64,000 nucleotides of DNA, taken from Streptomyces sp. Je 1-332 (lineage in GTDB: Bacteria; Actinomycetota; Actinomycetes; Streptomycetales; Streptomycetaceae). The notes under the pieces were generated by a model. That model was not told where the DNA came from. It worked only from the letters and a program-made list of their open reading frames with translations, and ran no database searches. Positions 1 through 8,771 of the stretch are shown here, one piece after another; positions within the stretch are counted from its first letter, which is position 1; each line of letters begins with the position of its first letter. A program made the translations under genes and the position numbers. The stretch covers positions 3,596,001-3,660,000 of the forward strand of contig NZ_CP160402.1 in NCBI RefSeq assembly GCF_040730185.1, in the 5' to 3' direction.

Positions 1-674
1 CGCGGTCCGGCCCGGGGCACCGCACCGAGGCGTACTGGCGCGCCTCGTACTTCCCGCCCACGCGCGCGGTGCGCGGCCCCTGGCGTGAGCAGACCCACGA
101 GCTGATCCGCACGGTGTCCTTCGCGGGAGGGGGCACGCACGGCTCGCGCGCGGGCTCCGGCGGCCTCCCCGTCCCGTACAGCCCTCCGGACGAGCAGGGC
201 AAACGCGTCGGACTGCCGCTGCGGGACTCGATGCTGGACCGCGCCTTCGAGTGCTGGATCCACGCGGGAGACATCGCGGAGGCGGTGGACTACCCCTACG
301 AGCCACCGTCCCCGCGCCATCTGCACCGCATGATCGACCTCGCGGCCCGGCTGCTCCCCGGCACGCTCGCCGACCGCCGCCGCGCGGGGCTCGCCGCCCC
401 GGTGCACGGCCTGGTCGCGGCGGGCGCCCCGGGCCGCAGCCTGCGCCTGGAGGTCGAGGGCATGGGCGGCGGCGAGTGGTTCATCCCCCTCGACTCCCCC
501 GGCGCCGACGCGTCGGCGGACCGCGAGGTGGCCCATGTGGCACTGGACGGCGTCGAGTTCTGCCGCCTGGCCGCGGGCCACGTCTCTCCGGAGGAGGCAG
601 CGGCGGGACAGGTCGGGGACCGCGAGGCGATCAGGGACGTGCTGTTCGCGGCGGCGTCACTGAGCCGGATGTAG
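1..674 (+). CDS. C-terminal part of a mycothiol-dependent maleylpyruvate isomerase-like / anti-sigma-type protein (5' truncated by window edge)
   Basis: The frame is open from the first bases of the window, so the start lies outside; only about 224 residues are visible. The segment around 'FECWIHAGDIAEAV' resembles the end of the DinB-like MDMPI domain (usually 'ECWxHxxDI'), with its conserved His, followed by a C-terminal domain seen in Streptomyces proteins that join a zf-HC2 anti-sigma zinc finger to an MDMPI fold. If so, the missing N-terminus would carry the zinc finger and the protein would bind a sigma factor. No zinc finger is visible here, so that role is inference. It converges with purU, 31 bp away. 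Confidence 0.6.
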   Translation, partial: RSGPGHRTEAYWRASYFPPTRAVRGPWREQTHELIRTVSFAGGGTHGSRAGSGGLPVPYSPPDEQGKRVGLPLRDSMLDRAFECWIHAGDIAEAVDYPYEPPSPRHLHRMIDLAARLLPGTLADRRRAGLAAPVHGLVAAGAPGRSLRLEVEGMGGGEWFIPLDSPGADASADREVAHVALDGVEFCRLAAGHVSPEEAAAGQVGDREAIRDVLFAAASLSRM

Positions 675-705
675 CCAAGGGTGCTCCGGCCCAGGCAGGC
701 CCGCC

Positions 706-1578
706 CTAGGCGAAGACGACCGTCCGGCGGCCGTTCAGCAGAATCCTGCGCTCGGCGTGCCACTTGACGGCTCGGGCGAGCGCCTGGCACTCCACGTCCC
801 GGCCGATCGCGACGAGCTGGTTCGGCGTGACGTCGTGGCCGACCCGCTCGACCTCCTGCTCGATGATCGGGCCCTCGTCGAGGTCCGCCGTCACGTAGTG
901 CGCGGTGGCGCCGATCAGCTTCACACCGCGCGCATGCGCCTGGTGGTAGGGCTTCGCGCCCTTGAAGCTCGGCAGGAAGGAGTGGTGGATGTTGATGATC
1001 CGGCCGCTGAGCTGCTTGCAGAGGTCGTCCGAGAGGACCTGCATATAGCGGGCGAGGACGACGAGCTCCACGTCCTCGGCACGCACCAGCTCCAGGAACT
1101 GCGCCTCGGCCTCCGCCTTGTTGTCCTTCGTCACCGGAATGTGGTGGAAGGGGATGTCGTACGAGGCGACCAGCTCGGCGAAGTCGGTGTGGTTGGAGAC
1201 GACCGCGGCGATCTCGACCGGCAGCGCGCCGATCCGCGAGCGGAACAGCAGGTCGTTCAGGCAGTGCCCGAACTTCGACACGAGGAGGACCACACGCATC
1301 TTGTCGTCGGCGCGGTGCAGCTGCCAGTCCATGTGGAAGGAGTCACCGATCGCGGCGAAGCTCGCCCGCAGCTTCTCCACCGTCACCGGCGGCTCCGCCG
1401 AGAAGTGGACGCGCATGAAGAAGAGTCCGGTGTCGTGGTCGCCGAACTGCTGGCTGTCCTCGATGTTGCAGCCGGTCATGAAGAGATAACTCGACACGGC
1501 GTGCACGATGCCCTGTTTGTCCGGGCAGGAGAGGGTGAGGACGTACTGCTCAGCGGGGGCGGGGACCTTCTCGTTCAT
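706..1578 (-). CDS. purU: Formyltetrahydrofolate deformylase
   Basis: Hydrolyses 10-formyl-THF to THF and formate, balancing the one-carbon pool and supplying formate for purine synthesis. The 290 residues match the family length. An N-terminal ACT domain (about residues 10-90, 'LTLSCPDKQGIVHAVS') precedes a glycinamide-ribonucleotide formyltransferase-like catalytic domain. The catalytic triad is visible: Asn196 and His198 in 'INIHHSFLPSFKGAKPY' and Asp234 in 'ADLDEGPIIEQ'. It stands alone between convergent and co-directional neighbours; the ATG at 1578 is followed directly by family-typical sequence. The ACT domain suggests control by glycine or methionine as in E. coli PurU, which is inference. 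Confidence 0.95.
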   Translation of the reverse strand: MNEKVPAPAEQYVLTLSCPDKQGIVHAVSSYLFMTGCNIEDSQQFGDHDTGLFFMRVHFSAEPPVTVEKLRASFAAIGDSFHMDWQLHRADDKMRVVLLVSKFGHCLNDLLFRSRIGALPVEIAAVVSNHTDFAELVASYDIPFHHIPVTKDNKAEAEAQFLELVRAEDVELVVLARYMQVLSDDLCKQLSGRIINIHHSFLPSFKGAKPYHQAHARGVKLIGATAHYVTADLDEGPIIEQEVERVGHDVTPNQLVAIGRDVECQALARAVKWHAERRILLNGRRTVVFA

Positions 1579-1640
1579 GCGCCCAAGGTTCCCACAACCC
1601 GGGCGCCCCAGGGGACCATTCCCGACGGGCGGGAAAGTGC

Positions 1641-2090
1641 CTAGCCCGCCGACCGCGTCATGATCCGCAGCACCTCGAGCGTCCGCGGCGGCACGTCCGC
1701 CTCCTCCCCGTCACTGACGGAGAGCCGCACATGCGCCTCGCGCGCCGCACGGACCGCCTCCGGCCACCCCGGGTGGTCCAGATAGGCGGAGACCAACGCG
1801 TCGGGCCCGACCTCGTGCATGATTCGCAGCACCCGCAGCACCGCCGTGTCGACCAGGGCCGCCTCCTCCGCGTCGCGGAAGATCGTCCCCACGTACTTCT
1901 CGGCGGACCAGTTGTCGAGCCACGTGTCCTCGACGAGCCGGTACACGGCGTCGGTCACGTCCCCGTACTCCTCGCGCCCGGCGAGCCAGCACTCACGCTG
2001 GAAGCCCGGGTCGGAGAGCATGTGCAGCGCCGAGCGCACGTTGCTGCGCCAGCGCCACCACGGCATGTCGTTCGTTGGCATGCCGCCCAT
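1641..2090 (-). CDS. SCO4402-family protein of unknown function
   Basis: About 149 residues, acidic and helical, with the recognisable 'MPWWRWRSNVRSALHML' opening and a 'DAVYRLVEDTWLDNWSAEKYVG' core that I associate with the actinobacterial SCO4402 family. No catalytic motif, signal peptide or membrane segment is visible, and I know of no established function. The frame extends upstream to 2189, but that part is Arg/Ser-rich with no family character. ATG at 2090 (MGGMPTND) or 2081 (MPTND) is therefore preferred; neither has a convincing ribosome site. It is divergent from the solute-binding protein gene, with a shared promoter region at 2091-2255. Confidence 0.75.
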   Translation of the reverse strand: MGGMPTNDMPWWRWRSNVRSALHMLSDPGFQRECWLAGREEYGDVTDAVYRLVEDTWLDNWSAEKYVGTIFRDAEEAALVDTAVLRVLRIMHEVGPDALVSAYLDHPGWPEAVRAAREAHVRLSVSDGEEADVPPRTLEVLRIMTRSAG

Positions 2091-2255
2091 GGTGCTTGAG
2101 CGACGGCCGCGACGGGAAGAGTTCTCCGAACCTTGCACGGTCACCGATCGTACGTTCCCCTTCCGGGCAGCCGAATCGGCCCCTGTCATTCACCTTCTTG
2201 TCACCATGCGTTGAGTGCGCGTCACTCCATGGTTGGCGCTGCGACGGAATCGTGC

Positions 2256-3536
2256 ATGACCATGCCCGTCTCGCGACGCACCTTGCTTCCCCGCCCCTCC
2301 AAGTCCACAGCGCTCACCGCGGCCGCCCTGGTGGCGGCGTGTGCGTCCCTGACCGCCGCGTGCGGGGTCATCCCCGGCTCCGCGGGGGAATCCGGGGAGG
2401 ACCCCGTGACCGTCATGACCTGGGCCCCCGAGAAGACCAAGGCGACGAACAAGCCCGGCGTCCCCGCGATGGCGCAGGCCTACGCGCGCTGGGTCAACGC
2501 GAACGGCGGCATCGACGGCCGCGAGCTCAAGGTCATCACCTGCAACGACCACAACGATCCGGTGGGCGCCGCCGACTGCGCCCGCAAGGCGGTCGACATG
2601 AAGGTCGCGGCGGTCGTCGGCTCCTACAGCCAGCACGGCCGGTCCTTCCTCTCCCCCCTCGAAGTCGCGGGCATCCCCTACATCGGCGGGTACGGCGTCA
2701 CCGACGAGGAGTTCAGCAGCCCCCTGTCGTACCCCGTCAACGGCGGCGAACCGGCACTCATGGCGGGCAACGGCCGCCAGCTCGCCGCCCGCTGTGAGCG
2801 CGTGTCCCTCGTACGCCCCGACACGATCGCCGGCGACGACCTGCCGGGGCTCCTCGACGCGGGCCTCGCCGAGGGCCACCGCTCGCCCTCCGCCGACATA
2901 CGGGCTCCCGAGGACGGCACCGACTACACCGCGCAGGCCGAGCAGGCGCTGGAGCGGGCGGGCACCGGCGGCTGTGTGACGGCGGCGCTCGGCGAGCGCA
3001 CGGACACGTTCTACGACTCCTACCGGCGCACCGAGGACGCGTACCCGACCGCGAGGATCTCCTCCGTGCTCGGCAGCGTCGACCAGTCCCTCGTCGACCG
3101 CACGGGCGGCGGCAACGGCCCGTACGAGGGCGCCTACCTCACCGGCTGGTATCCCGCGGCCGGCGATCCCCGCTGGGACGACATGCACGAGGTCATCCGC
3201 CGGCAGGCGTTCGGCGACAACCGGGTCGATCCGACGGACGCGGGCGTGCAGACGACGTGGATCGCCTACACGGTCCTGAAGCAGACCATCGAGTCGCTCG
3301 ACGGCGGCGAGGTCTCGTCACGGACGCTGCGGCGGGCCCTCGACAAGGGGCTCAAGGTCGAGACCGGCGGGCTCACGCCCACCCTGAGCTGGCGTTTCAA
3401 GGACATGCTCGCGGCGAGCGACTTCCCGCGCCTGGTCAACGCCGACGTCACCTTCCAGATGGTGCGCGACGGCCGCCTGGTCCCGGCCCGCAAGGGTTTC
3501 GTGAACGTCTCGAAGACCCTGGAGCAGGTGAAGTGA
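2256..3536 (+). CDS. Branched-chain-amino-acid-type ABC transporter substrate-binding lipoprotein
   Basis: Periplasmic-binding-fold type 1 receptor of the LivK/urea class. The N-terminus has basic residues, a hydrophobic stretch (ALTAAALVAACASLTAAC) and a lipobox LTAAC, so it should be exported and lipidated on Cys. The mature part carries the family pattern 'YARWVNANGGIDGRELKVITCNDHNDPVGAADCARK' typical of the first lobe. ATG 2256 or 2262 (MPVSRR) gives a normal signal peptide; ATG 2229 would lengthen the n-region. No permease or ATPase genes adjoin, so it is an orphan receptor whose partners lie elsewhere, or it acts in sensing. The ligand cannot be read from the sequence. It converges with the next gene, 34 bp apart. 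Confidence 0.85.
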   Translation: MTMPVSRRTLLPRPSKSTALTAAALVAACASLTAACGVIPGSAGESGEDPVTVMTWAPEKTKATNKPGVPAMAQAYARWVNANGGIDGRELKVITCNDHNDPVGAADCARKAVDMKVAAVVGSYSQHGRSFLSPLEVAGIPYIGGYGVTDEEFSSPLSYPVNGGEPALMAGNGRQLAARCERVSLVRPDTIAGDDLPGLLDAGLAEGHRSPSADIRAPEDGTDYTAQAEQALERAGTGGCVTAALGERTDTFYDSYRRTEDAYPTARISSVLGSVDQSLVDRTGGGNGPYEGAYLTGWYPAAGDPRWDDMHEVIRRQAFGDNRVDPTDAGVQTTWIAYTVLKQTIESLDGGEVSSRTLRRALDKGLKVETGGLTPTLSWRFKDMLAASDFPRLVNADVTFQMVRDGRLVPARKGFVNVSKTLEQVK

Positions 3537-3570
3537 CCCGCCCGCTCCCGCTCCCGGCCTTCCCGGCGCC

Positions 3571-6012
3571 CTAGAGCTGCGACTTGTCGCGGGTGGTGAG
3601 CCCGTACTGCTTGGCGATGGTGTTCCACAGCCCGGCCGCTTCCTGCTTGGCCGTGGTCGCCTCGCCGCTCGACTTGTTCGCGGCGACCGCCTGCGGAGTC
3701 GTGCGGGCGTGGCCCTTCTTGCAGCCCTTCTTGCCCGCGACCTGGCCCGCCCACGCGGCGTAGTGGTTGTCGGCCGCGGCTGATGCCTTCCAGGCCTTGG
3801 TGAGGGAGGCCGTCAGCTGGGCGTTGGCCGGGAGCTTGTCCACGGAGAGCTGCGAGAGGCGGGTGACCAGGCCGTTGCGCTGCTTGGCGGCGTTGCGCAG
3901 ATCGGTGGCCGACTTGGCGAGGTCGGCGCACTTTCCGACGTTGCGTACGGCGCCGATCACCGAGTCACGGCTGTTGTTGCTGTCGGCGAGGAGCTTGTCC
4001 AGGGCGATGGCCTGCTCCTCGGCGGGGTCGGCGGAGGGCGAGGGTTTCTCGTCGGCGGGCGCGGACTCGGAGACGGTCTGGGGACTGTCCTTCTCCTCGT
4101 CACCGCCACCGCCGCTGAGGAGGGCGCCCGCTCCGACGCCGACCAGCGCGATGACGACTCCGACGGCCGCGAAGAGCGGCACCTTCGATCCGGTGCGGCC
4201 TCCGCCTCCTCCGCCGCCTCCGCCGTGCGGGGCGGGAGCGGCGCGGCGCGCGGCACGGCCCCCGCCATCGCCGTGGCCCGCGGGCTGCGGCGGCTCGAAG
4301 CGGGGCATCTGCTGGGTCGACGCGGGGCCTTCGGGCTCCGCCTGCTCGGTACGGAAGAGACTGTCGAACTCGGCGGGGGGCTGCCGGTCGCCCGGGGCGC
4401 CGGGCCGTATCCCGAAGGGCGCCTTGCCGGGCTCCGCGGGCACGGGGGCGATGAACTGCGTGGGCTCGCTGTCGGAACCGGCCGCCGGGGGCAACGGCGA
4501 GCGCCCCAGAAACTGCGTGGCTTCCGCCGCGGGCGCCTCGGGCGGCAGGGCGCCGGGGCCTACGGGGGGTATGTACTGCGTGGCGCCTTCGTCGGCGCCG
4601 GGTGTCGCGGGTATGTACTGCGTCGCGTCCGCGTCACCCGCGGCGGCGGGCGGCAGCGGGGCGAGTCCTCCCGCGACGGGCGGCAGGGGTATGCCGCCCC
4701 CGGATCCACCGGAACCCCCGGGGGGAAGCTGCCCGGCCTGCGCGGCGGGCGGAAGCGGCTGTGCGGTCTGCCCGGGGTACGAGGCGTCGGCGGGTCGGCC
4801 CGCGTGGGCTCCAGCCGCCTCGGCTCCGGACTGCCCGGCGTGGGCCCCGCCCGTGCCAGGCCCTGCGTAGGGCCCGTCGGCGGCGTGCGGCCCGGCGTGC
4901 GCGCCCTGGTGCCGGCCGCCGGGGGTCTGACCTGCGTGCTGACCACCCTGGGGCTGCCCCCCGTGCCGACCACCTTGAGCGTGACTCGCGCGCTGGCCGG
5001 CCGGGGACTGCCCTGCGTACTGCTCACCCTGCGGCTGGCTGGCGTACTGGTCGCCCTGGGGCTGGCTGCCGTACTGGTCGTCGCCCTGCGGCTGCCCCGC
5101 GTACTGACCGCCTTGCGGCTGGCTGGCGTACTGGTCGCCCTGGGGCTGGCCCGCGAGCTGCCCACCTTGCGGCGGCCCTGCGTACTGCCCCGCCTGCGGG
5201 CCCTGCGGCTGGCCCGCGTACTGACCCGACTGCTGGCCACCCTGTGACTGGCCCGCGTAGTGCCCGTCCTGTGACTGCCCCGCGTACTGCCCGCCCTGCG
5301 ACTGACCCGCATGCGGCCCACCCTGCGACTGCCCCTGCTGCTGGCCCGCGTGCGGCCCACCCTGCTGCTGGCCCGCGTGCTGGCCCGCCTGAGCGTGCCC
5401 CGCGTACTGCCCACCCTGCTGCTGCCCCGCGTGCGGCCCACCCTGTGGCTGCCCGCCGTACGGCGCACCCGCACCCTGCGCCGCCCCGTAAGCGGCCCCC
5501 GGAGCCTGCCCGCCGTATGCGGCCCCCGGGGTCTGGCCCCCGTATGAGGCCCCCTGCGGCTGCCCGCCGTACAAGCCGTCCTCCGGCTGGCCGTAAGCAC
5601 CGCCCATCGGCTGGCCCGCGTACGAGCCGCCCATCGGCTGGCCCGCGTACGAGCCACCCGTCGGCTGGCCCCCGTACGAGCCGCCCTGCGTATAGCCCTG
5701 CTGCTGCTCGTGCTGGCCGTGTCGGCCGGGCTGTGTGCCCTCCGTGGGGTGCGGCGCGTCCGCTCCGTACGGCTGCTGCGGGGGCGACGCGGGGTCCCAG
5801 GCCTGGCCCGAGCCGGGCGGCGGCGGGTCCGCGGGGGCCGGGCCCCAGGGCTGGCCCCAGGGGCTGCCGCCCGCGGGAGCCACGTGGTCGCCGGTGGTGC
5901 CGGGCATCAAGGGCTCGCTTCCGTCGGCAGGCAGCACGATGCCTTCGTGCGCGTGCCGGTCCGCGGGATGCGGATCGGAGGAAGCGGCGCCCTGCCCGCT
6001 CTGCTGCGTCAC
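3571..6012 (-). CDS. Large Gln/Gly/Pro-rich repeat membrane protein with TQ motifs
   Basis: 813 residues. Residues 1-100 are Pro/Gly-rich. About residues 105-380 are degenerate tandem repeats built on G-G-x-Y-A-G-Q-P/S-Q-G. Residues roughly 460-560 hold four T-Q-(Y/F)-(I/L) motifs (ATQYIPA, ATQYIPP, ATQFLGR, PTQFIAP). A Gly-rich linker leads to one membrane helix near 612-633 (PLFAAVGVVIALVGVGAGALL), then a charged linker and a helical C-terminal domain of about 150 residues with two cysteines. With no signal peptide, the long repeat part should be cytoplasmic and the C-terminal domain outside. The TQ motifs resemble Ser/Thr-kinase/FHA-docking sites in Streptomyces proteins (inference). Function is unknown. 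Confidence 0.8.
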   Translation of the reverse strand: MTQQSGQGAASSDPHPADRHAHEGIVLPADGSEPLMPGTTGDHVAPAGGSPWGQPWGPAPADPPPPGSGQAWDPASPPQQPYGADAPHPTEGTQPGRHGQHEQQQGYTQGGSYGGQPTGGSYAGQPMGGSYAGQPMGGAYGQPEDGLYGGQPQGASYGGQTPGAAYGGQAPGAAYGAAQGAGAPYGGQPQGGPHAGQQQGGQYAGHAQAGQHAGQQQGGPHAGQQQGQSQGGPHAGQSQGGQYAGQSQDGHYAGQSQGGQQSGQYAGQPQGPQAGQYAGPPQGGQLAGQPQGDQYASQPQGGQYAGQPQGDDQYGSQPQGDQYASQPQGEQYAGQSPAGQRASHAQGGRHGGQPQGGQHAGQTPGGRHQGAHAGPHAADGPYAGPGTGGAHAGQSGAEAAGAHAGRPADASYPGQTAQPLPPAAQAGQLPPGGSGGSGGGIPLPPVAGGLAPLPPAAAGDADATQYIPATPGADEGATQYIPPVGPGALPPEAPAAEATQFLGRSPLPPAAGSDSEPTQFIAPVPAEPGKAPFGIRPGAPGDRQPPAEFDSLFRTEQAEPEGPASTQQMPRFEPPQPAGHGDGGGRAARRAAPAPHGGGGGGGGGRTGSKVPLFAAVGVVIALVGVGAGALLSGGGGDEEKDSPQTVSESAPADEKPSPSADPAEEQAIALDKLLADSNNSRDSVIGAVRNVGKCADLAKSATDLRNAAKQRNGLVTRLSQLSVDKLPANAQLTASLTKAWKASAAADNHYAAWAGQVAGKKGCKKGHARTTPQAVAANKSSGEATTAKQEAAGLWNTIAKQYGLTTRDKSQL
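4880..5700 (-). repeat. Coding tandem repeats (GGQYAGQPQG-type units)
   Basis: About 820 bp of imperfect tandem repeats lying entirely within the preceding membrane-protein gene. On the + strand they appear as recurring blocks such as ctggcccgcgtactg. Unit length varies (7-12 codons) and the reading frame is preserved, so this is a protein repeat prone to slippage, not a CRISPR or intergenic element. Confidence 0.85.
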
Positions 6013-6319
6013 CGGGACTCCTACGAATGGGGGACCTACGGAACCGTCGGCTCACGCTACCGGGTCGCCACAGCCCTCTGCCACGCAGCTCAAACCTCCA
6101 GCGCCCCATCAATCGCGGAAGTAACAAAAGCTCTCCGCGAAACGCTGGTTATGTCAACGGGAAGACCGGCCGCGAACAGGAGTTCGCCGTTCACGGCGCG
6201 GAAAGGGCCGGGACGGGCCACGTTCACCGGTGCGCGACACACCTCACAAACTCTTCACGCACCGCAGAGCCCTCACCGGCCCGACAACCGCCCCGACAGC
6301 GCCCCGGTCTCCCGCTTCC
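6013..6319. other. Intergenic region with a possible promoter for the repeat membrane protein
   Basis: 307 bp between two minus-strand genes. It is noticeably less GC-rich near 6110-6160. Reading the minus strand, a TTGACA hexamer occurs at 6157-6152, about 140 bp upstream of the start at 6012; the -10 is not clear. No open frame or hairpin worth naming was seen in the rest. Confidence 0.3.
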
Positions 6320-7708
6320 TCACGCCGCCTGGACGTCCATCCGCGCCCCGAACTCCCTTACCACCGGCTCCTCCCGGTACGGATCGAGCCGCTGCTGGAA
6401 GTCCTCCAGATACTCGGCACCGCGGTTGGACCGCAGCGTGCCGAGCAGTTCGACCGCCTTCAGGCCCGTGTGGCAGGCCTGTTCGACCTCCCGCCGCTGC
6501 ACCTGGGCCGTGGCCAGCAGGACGAGGCCGATCGCCCGCCGCCGCGCCCGCGTCTCCGGATGCCCCGCGAGAGACTCCTCGGCACTGCGCGCCGCCGCGT
6601 CCGCCTGCCCCAAGTCGCGGTGGCAGTGCGCCAGTTCATCGGCGAGGTACGCGTGGTCGAAGTGCTTGATCCAGACCGGGTCGTCGCCCGAGTCCCCCTC
6701 CCCGGCCGCCCGGTCCATCGCCTCGACCGCACGGCCCGCGACGGCCTGCGTGGAGCGCCCGTCCCCGAGCAGCGCGTGTCCCCTGGCCTCGGCGGCGTAG
6801 AACATGGCCTCCGCGCGCGGGGTGACCCGACCGCGCGTCCCCTCCTGGGCCGCCCGCGCCAACTGCGCGATCTCCCGCGGGTTTCCGAGCTGGGCCGCGA
6901 GATGGCTCATGGACGCGGCCAGTACGTAGCCGCCGTATCCGCGGTCGCCCGCCGCCTGTGCGAGCCGCAGCGCCTGGATGTAATAGCGCTGGGCCAGGCC
7001 CGGCTGGCCCGTGTCCACCGCCATGTACCCGGCGAGCTCCGTCAACCGCGCTACGGCGGAGAACAGTTCGCGCCCCACCGCCTCGCGGTAGGAGCCGGCG
7101 AGCAGCCCCGACACCACGCTGTTCAGGTAGTGCACGACGACCGGCCGCACATGCCCGCTGCCGTACTGGTGGTCCAGCTGCGTCAGCGCCTGCGTCATGG
7201 CCCGCACCGCAGCCACGTCGGACGGCCCGACCCGCGGCCCGGCCATCCGGCCGACCTGCGCGTCCGGGGACGAGATCAGCCAGTCCCGGCTCGGCTCGAC
7301 GAGCGCGGACGCGGCGACGGACGAGCCGGACAGGAAGTCCCGCCGCCCCACGTCGCTGCGCCACAGCTCGCAGACCTGCTCGATGGCGCCGAGCACGGTG
7401 GGCGAGAACTGCAGGCCCACACCGGAGGCGAGGTCCTTGCCGTTAGCCATGCCGATCTCGTCGATCGTGACGGTCCGGCCCAGCTTGCGGCCCAGCGCCT
7501 CCGCGATGATGCCGGGCGCCCTGCCGCGCGGCTGCTGACCGCGCAGCCACCGGGCGACCGACGTCTTGTCGTAGCGCAGATCGAGACCGTGCTCCGCGCC
7601 GCACATGTTGACCCGGCGGGCCAGGCCCGCGTTCGAGCAACCCGCTTCCTGAATGAGTGCCTGCAGCCTTTCGTTGGGCTGCCGCGCGACGAGCGGCCTT
7701 GCGGCCAT
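6320..7708 (-). CDS. NsdA-like regulatory protein (N-terminal HTH, TPR-like C-terminus)
   Basis: 462 residues. An N-terminal XRE/HTH-like region ('NERLQALIQEAGCSNAGLARRVNMCG') is followed by 'DLRYDKTSVARWLRGQQPRGRAPGIIAEALGRKLGRTVTIDEIG', hallmarks of the Streptomyces NsdA family that modulates sporulation and antibiotic production. The remainder is Ala-rich helical repeats resembling tetratricopeptides (for example 'GQPGLAQRYYIQALRLAQAAGDRGYGGYV'). ATG 7708 (MAARPLV) is chosen because AGGGGG lies six bases upstream; a GTG at 7729 is possible. It is divergent from a prim-pol gene, an arrangement I recall from other Streptomyces. Whether it is NsdA itself or a paralogue cannot be decided here. 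Confidence 0.75.
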   Translation of the reverse strand: MAARPLVARQPNERLQALIQEAGCSNAGLARRVNMCGAEHGLDLRYDKTSVARWLRGQQPRGRAPGIIAEALGRKLGRTVTIDEIGMANGKDLASGVGLQFSPTVLGAIEQVCELWRSDVGRRDFLSGSSVAASALVEPSRDWLISSPDAQVGRMAGPRVGPSDVAAVRAMTQALTQLDHQYGSGHVRPVVVHYLNSVVSGLLAGSYREAVGRELFSAVARLTELAGYMAVDTGQPGLAQRYYIQALRLAQAAGDRGYGGYVLAASMSHLAAQLGNPREIAQLARAAQEGTRGRVTPRAEAMFYAAEARGHALLGDGRSTQAVAGRAVEAMDRAAGEGDSGDDPVWIKHFDHAYLADELAHCHRDLGQADAAARSAEESLAGHPETRARRRAIGLVLLATAQVQRREVEQACHTGLKAVELLGTLRSNRGAEYLEDFQQRLDPYREEPVVREFGARMDVQAA

Positions 7709-8015
7709 GGCGTACCCCCTGATGTGCACCGTGGTTCATCTGGACGGACCGGACAGAGGGGCCGGAATCAGCCACCCCAGATGATCAATGCCCTTGGAAC
7801 AAACGGAAGATGCACCACAAACGGACGATAAGTCGGCAACTGGGCATCTTCGGAGTGCCACAGCCTTGGCTACCCGCACATGGAACCCATTCCCCATGCG
7901 CGCCCCCGCCCGTGCACCCATGCGCCCCACATGCAGGATCGATGCTCCGCCCCCGCGCACGCGCGAGCCGTAACCGTAGGTGTCGGGCGGAGTTGAGAAG
8001 TCCGTGGAAGAGACC
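7709..8015. other. Divergent promoter region between NsdA-like and prim-pol genes
   Basis: 307 bp between divergent starts, with a comparatively A/T-rich centre at 7770-7880 where both promoters should lie. No inverted repeat or hexamer pair stands out clearly enough to name. Confidence 0.35.
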
Positions 8016-8663
8016 ATGGGAGTCACGTCAGCCGCGCACATCCCGAAGCAGCGCGGGGAATCCTTGCTGGACACGGCCGTGCGATACGCGGAAGAGCGCC
8101 ACTGGGACGTGTTCCCCGGGACGTGGCTCGAGTCCGTCGAGGGGGCCGAGATCTGCTCGTGCGGTGACACCGCGTGCACGACACCCGGTTCGCACCCGGC
8201 GCGCGAGGACTGGGCCACGCAGTCGACGGGCAGCGCGACCGTCGCACGGCGCCTGTGGTCGAAGCAGCCGAAGGCCTCGATCCTGTTGCCGACGGGCCGT
8301 ACGTTCGACGCGATCGACGTGCCGGAGACCGCCGGGTTCCTCGCTCTCGCCCGCATGGAGCGGATGGAACTGACGCTCGGCCCCGTGACGTGCACACCCG
8401 ATCGCCGGATGCAGTTCTTCGTCCTTCCCGGCGCCACCGCGAAGGTGCCCGACCTGGTACGCAAGCTCGGTTGGCCGCCCGCCGCGATCGACCTCGTGTC
8501 CCTGGGCGAAGGGGCGTACGTGGCCGCTCCCCCGACCCGCTTCGGCGCGTCGGGCGCCGTGCAGTGGGCCTGCCGCCCCACCGCCGCGAACCGCTGGCTC
8601 CCCGACGCGGAGGAGATCATCTCCCCACTGGCGTACGCGTGCGGGCGCGAGGCGCGGCGGTAG
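8016..8663 (+). CDS. Small bifunctional DNA primase/polymerase (prim-pol) N-terminal domain protein
   Basis: 215 residues. The pattern 'LLDTAVRYAEERHWDVFPGTWLE' followed by a cysteine cluster ('CSCGDTACTTPGSHPAREDWATQ') and 'KASILLPTGRTFDAIDVP' matches the stand-alone prim-pol-like domain proteins common in Streptomyces. In true AEP primases the D-x-D pair binds metal; here only 'DAIDVP' remains at that site, so polymerase activity is doubtful. The CxC...C residues may bind zinc. ATG 8016 is preceded by GGAAGAG at short spacing; GTG 7980 is the alternative. A strong terminator follows at 8684. Confidence 0.7.
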   Translation: MGVTSAAHIPKQRGESLLDTAVRYAEERHWDVFPGTWLESVEGAEICSCGDTACTTPGSHPAREDWATQSTGSATVARRLWSKQPKASILLPTGRTFDAIDVPETAGFLALARMERMELTLGPVTCTPDRRMQFFVLPGATAKVPDLVRKLGWPPAAIDLVSLGEGAYVAAPPTRFGASGAVQWACRPTAANRWLPDAEEIISPLAYACGREARR

Positions 8664-8683
8664 CCGGCACAGGGGGCGCGCAG

Positions 8684-8719
8684 ACGCCGGACGGGCTGGA
8701 TATCCAGCCCGTCCGGCGT
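8684..8719 (+). terminator. Perfect 36-bp palindrome terminator, Streptomyces CGCCGGACGGGCTG repeat family
   Basis: The bases form an uninterrupted palindrome with core half-site CGCCGGACGGGCTGGA, 21 bp after the prim-pol stop. The same half-site recurs at 26128 and 51959, marking a dispersed genomic repeat probably used as an intrinsic, T-tract-free terminator. Confidence 0.8.
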
Positions 8720-8771
8720 TCCGGCTTCCGACCGACGTATCGTGCGGAACCGGCGACGAAGGGCGGACACG

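Noticed and set aside
4880..5700. Possible CRISPR-like array
   Set aside because: Units are variable, unspaced and keep a protein reading frame; they encode a Gln/Gly repeat. No cas genes exist in the window.
4602..6800. 732-codon Arg/Pro-rich plus-strand frame
   Set aside because: It is antisense to the Gln/Gly repeat gene and the NsdA-like gene, with repeat-driven Arg/Pro composition and no motifs.
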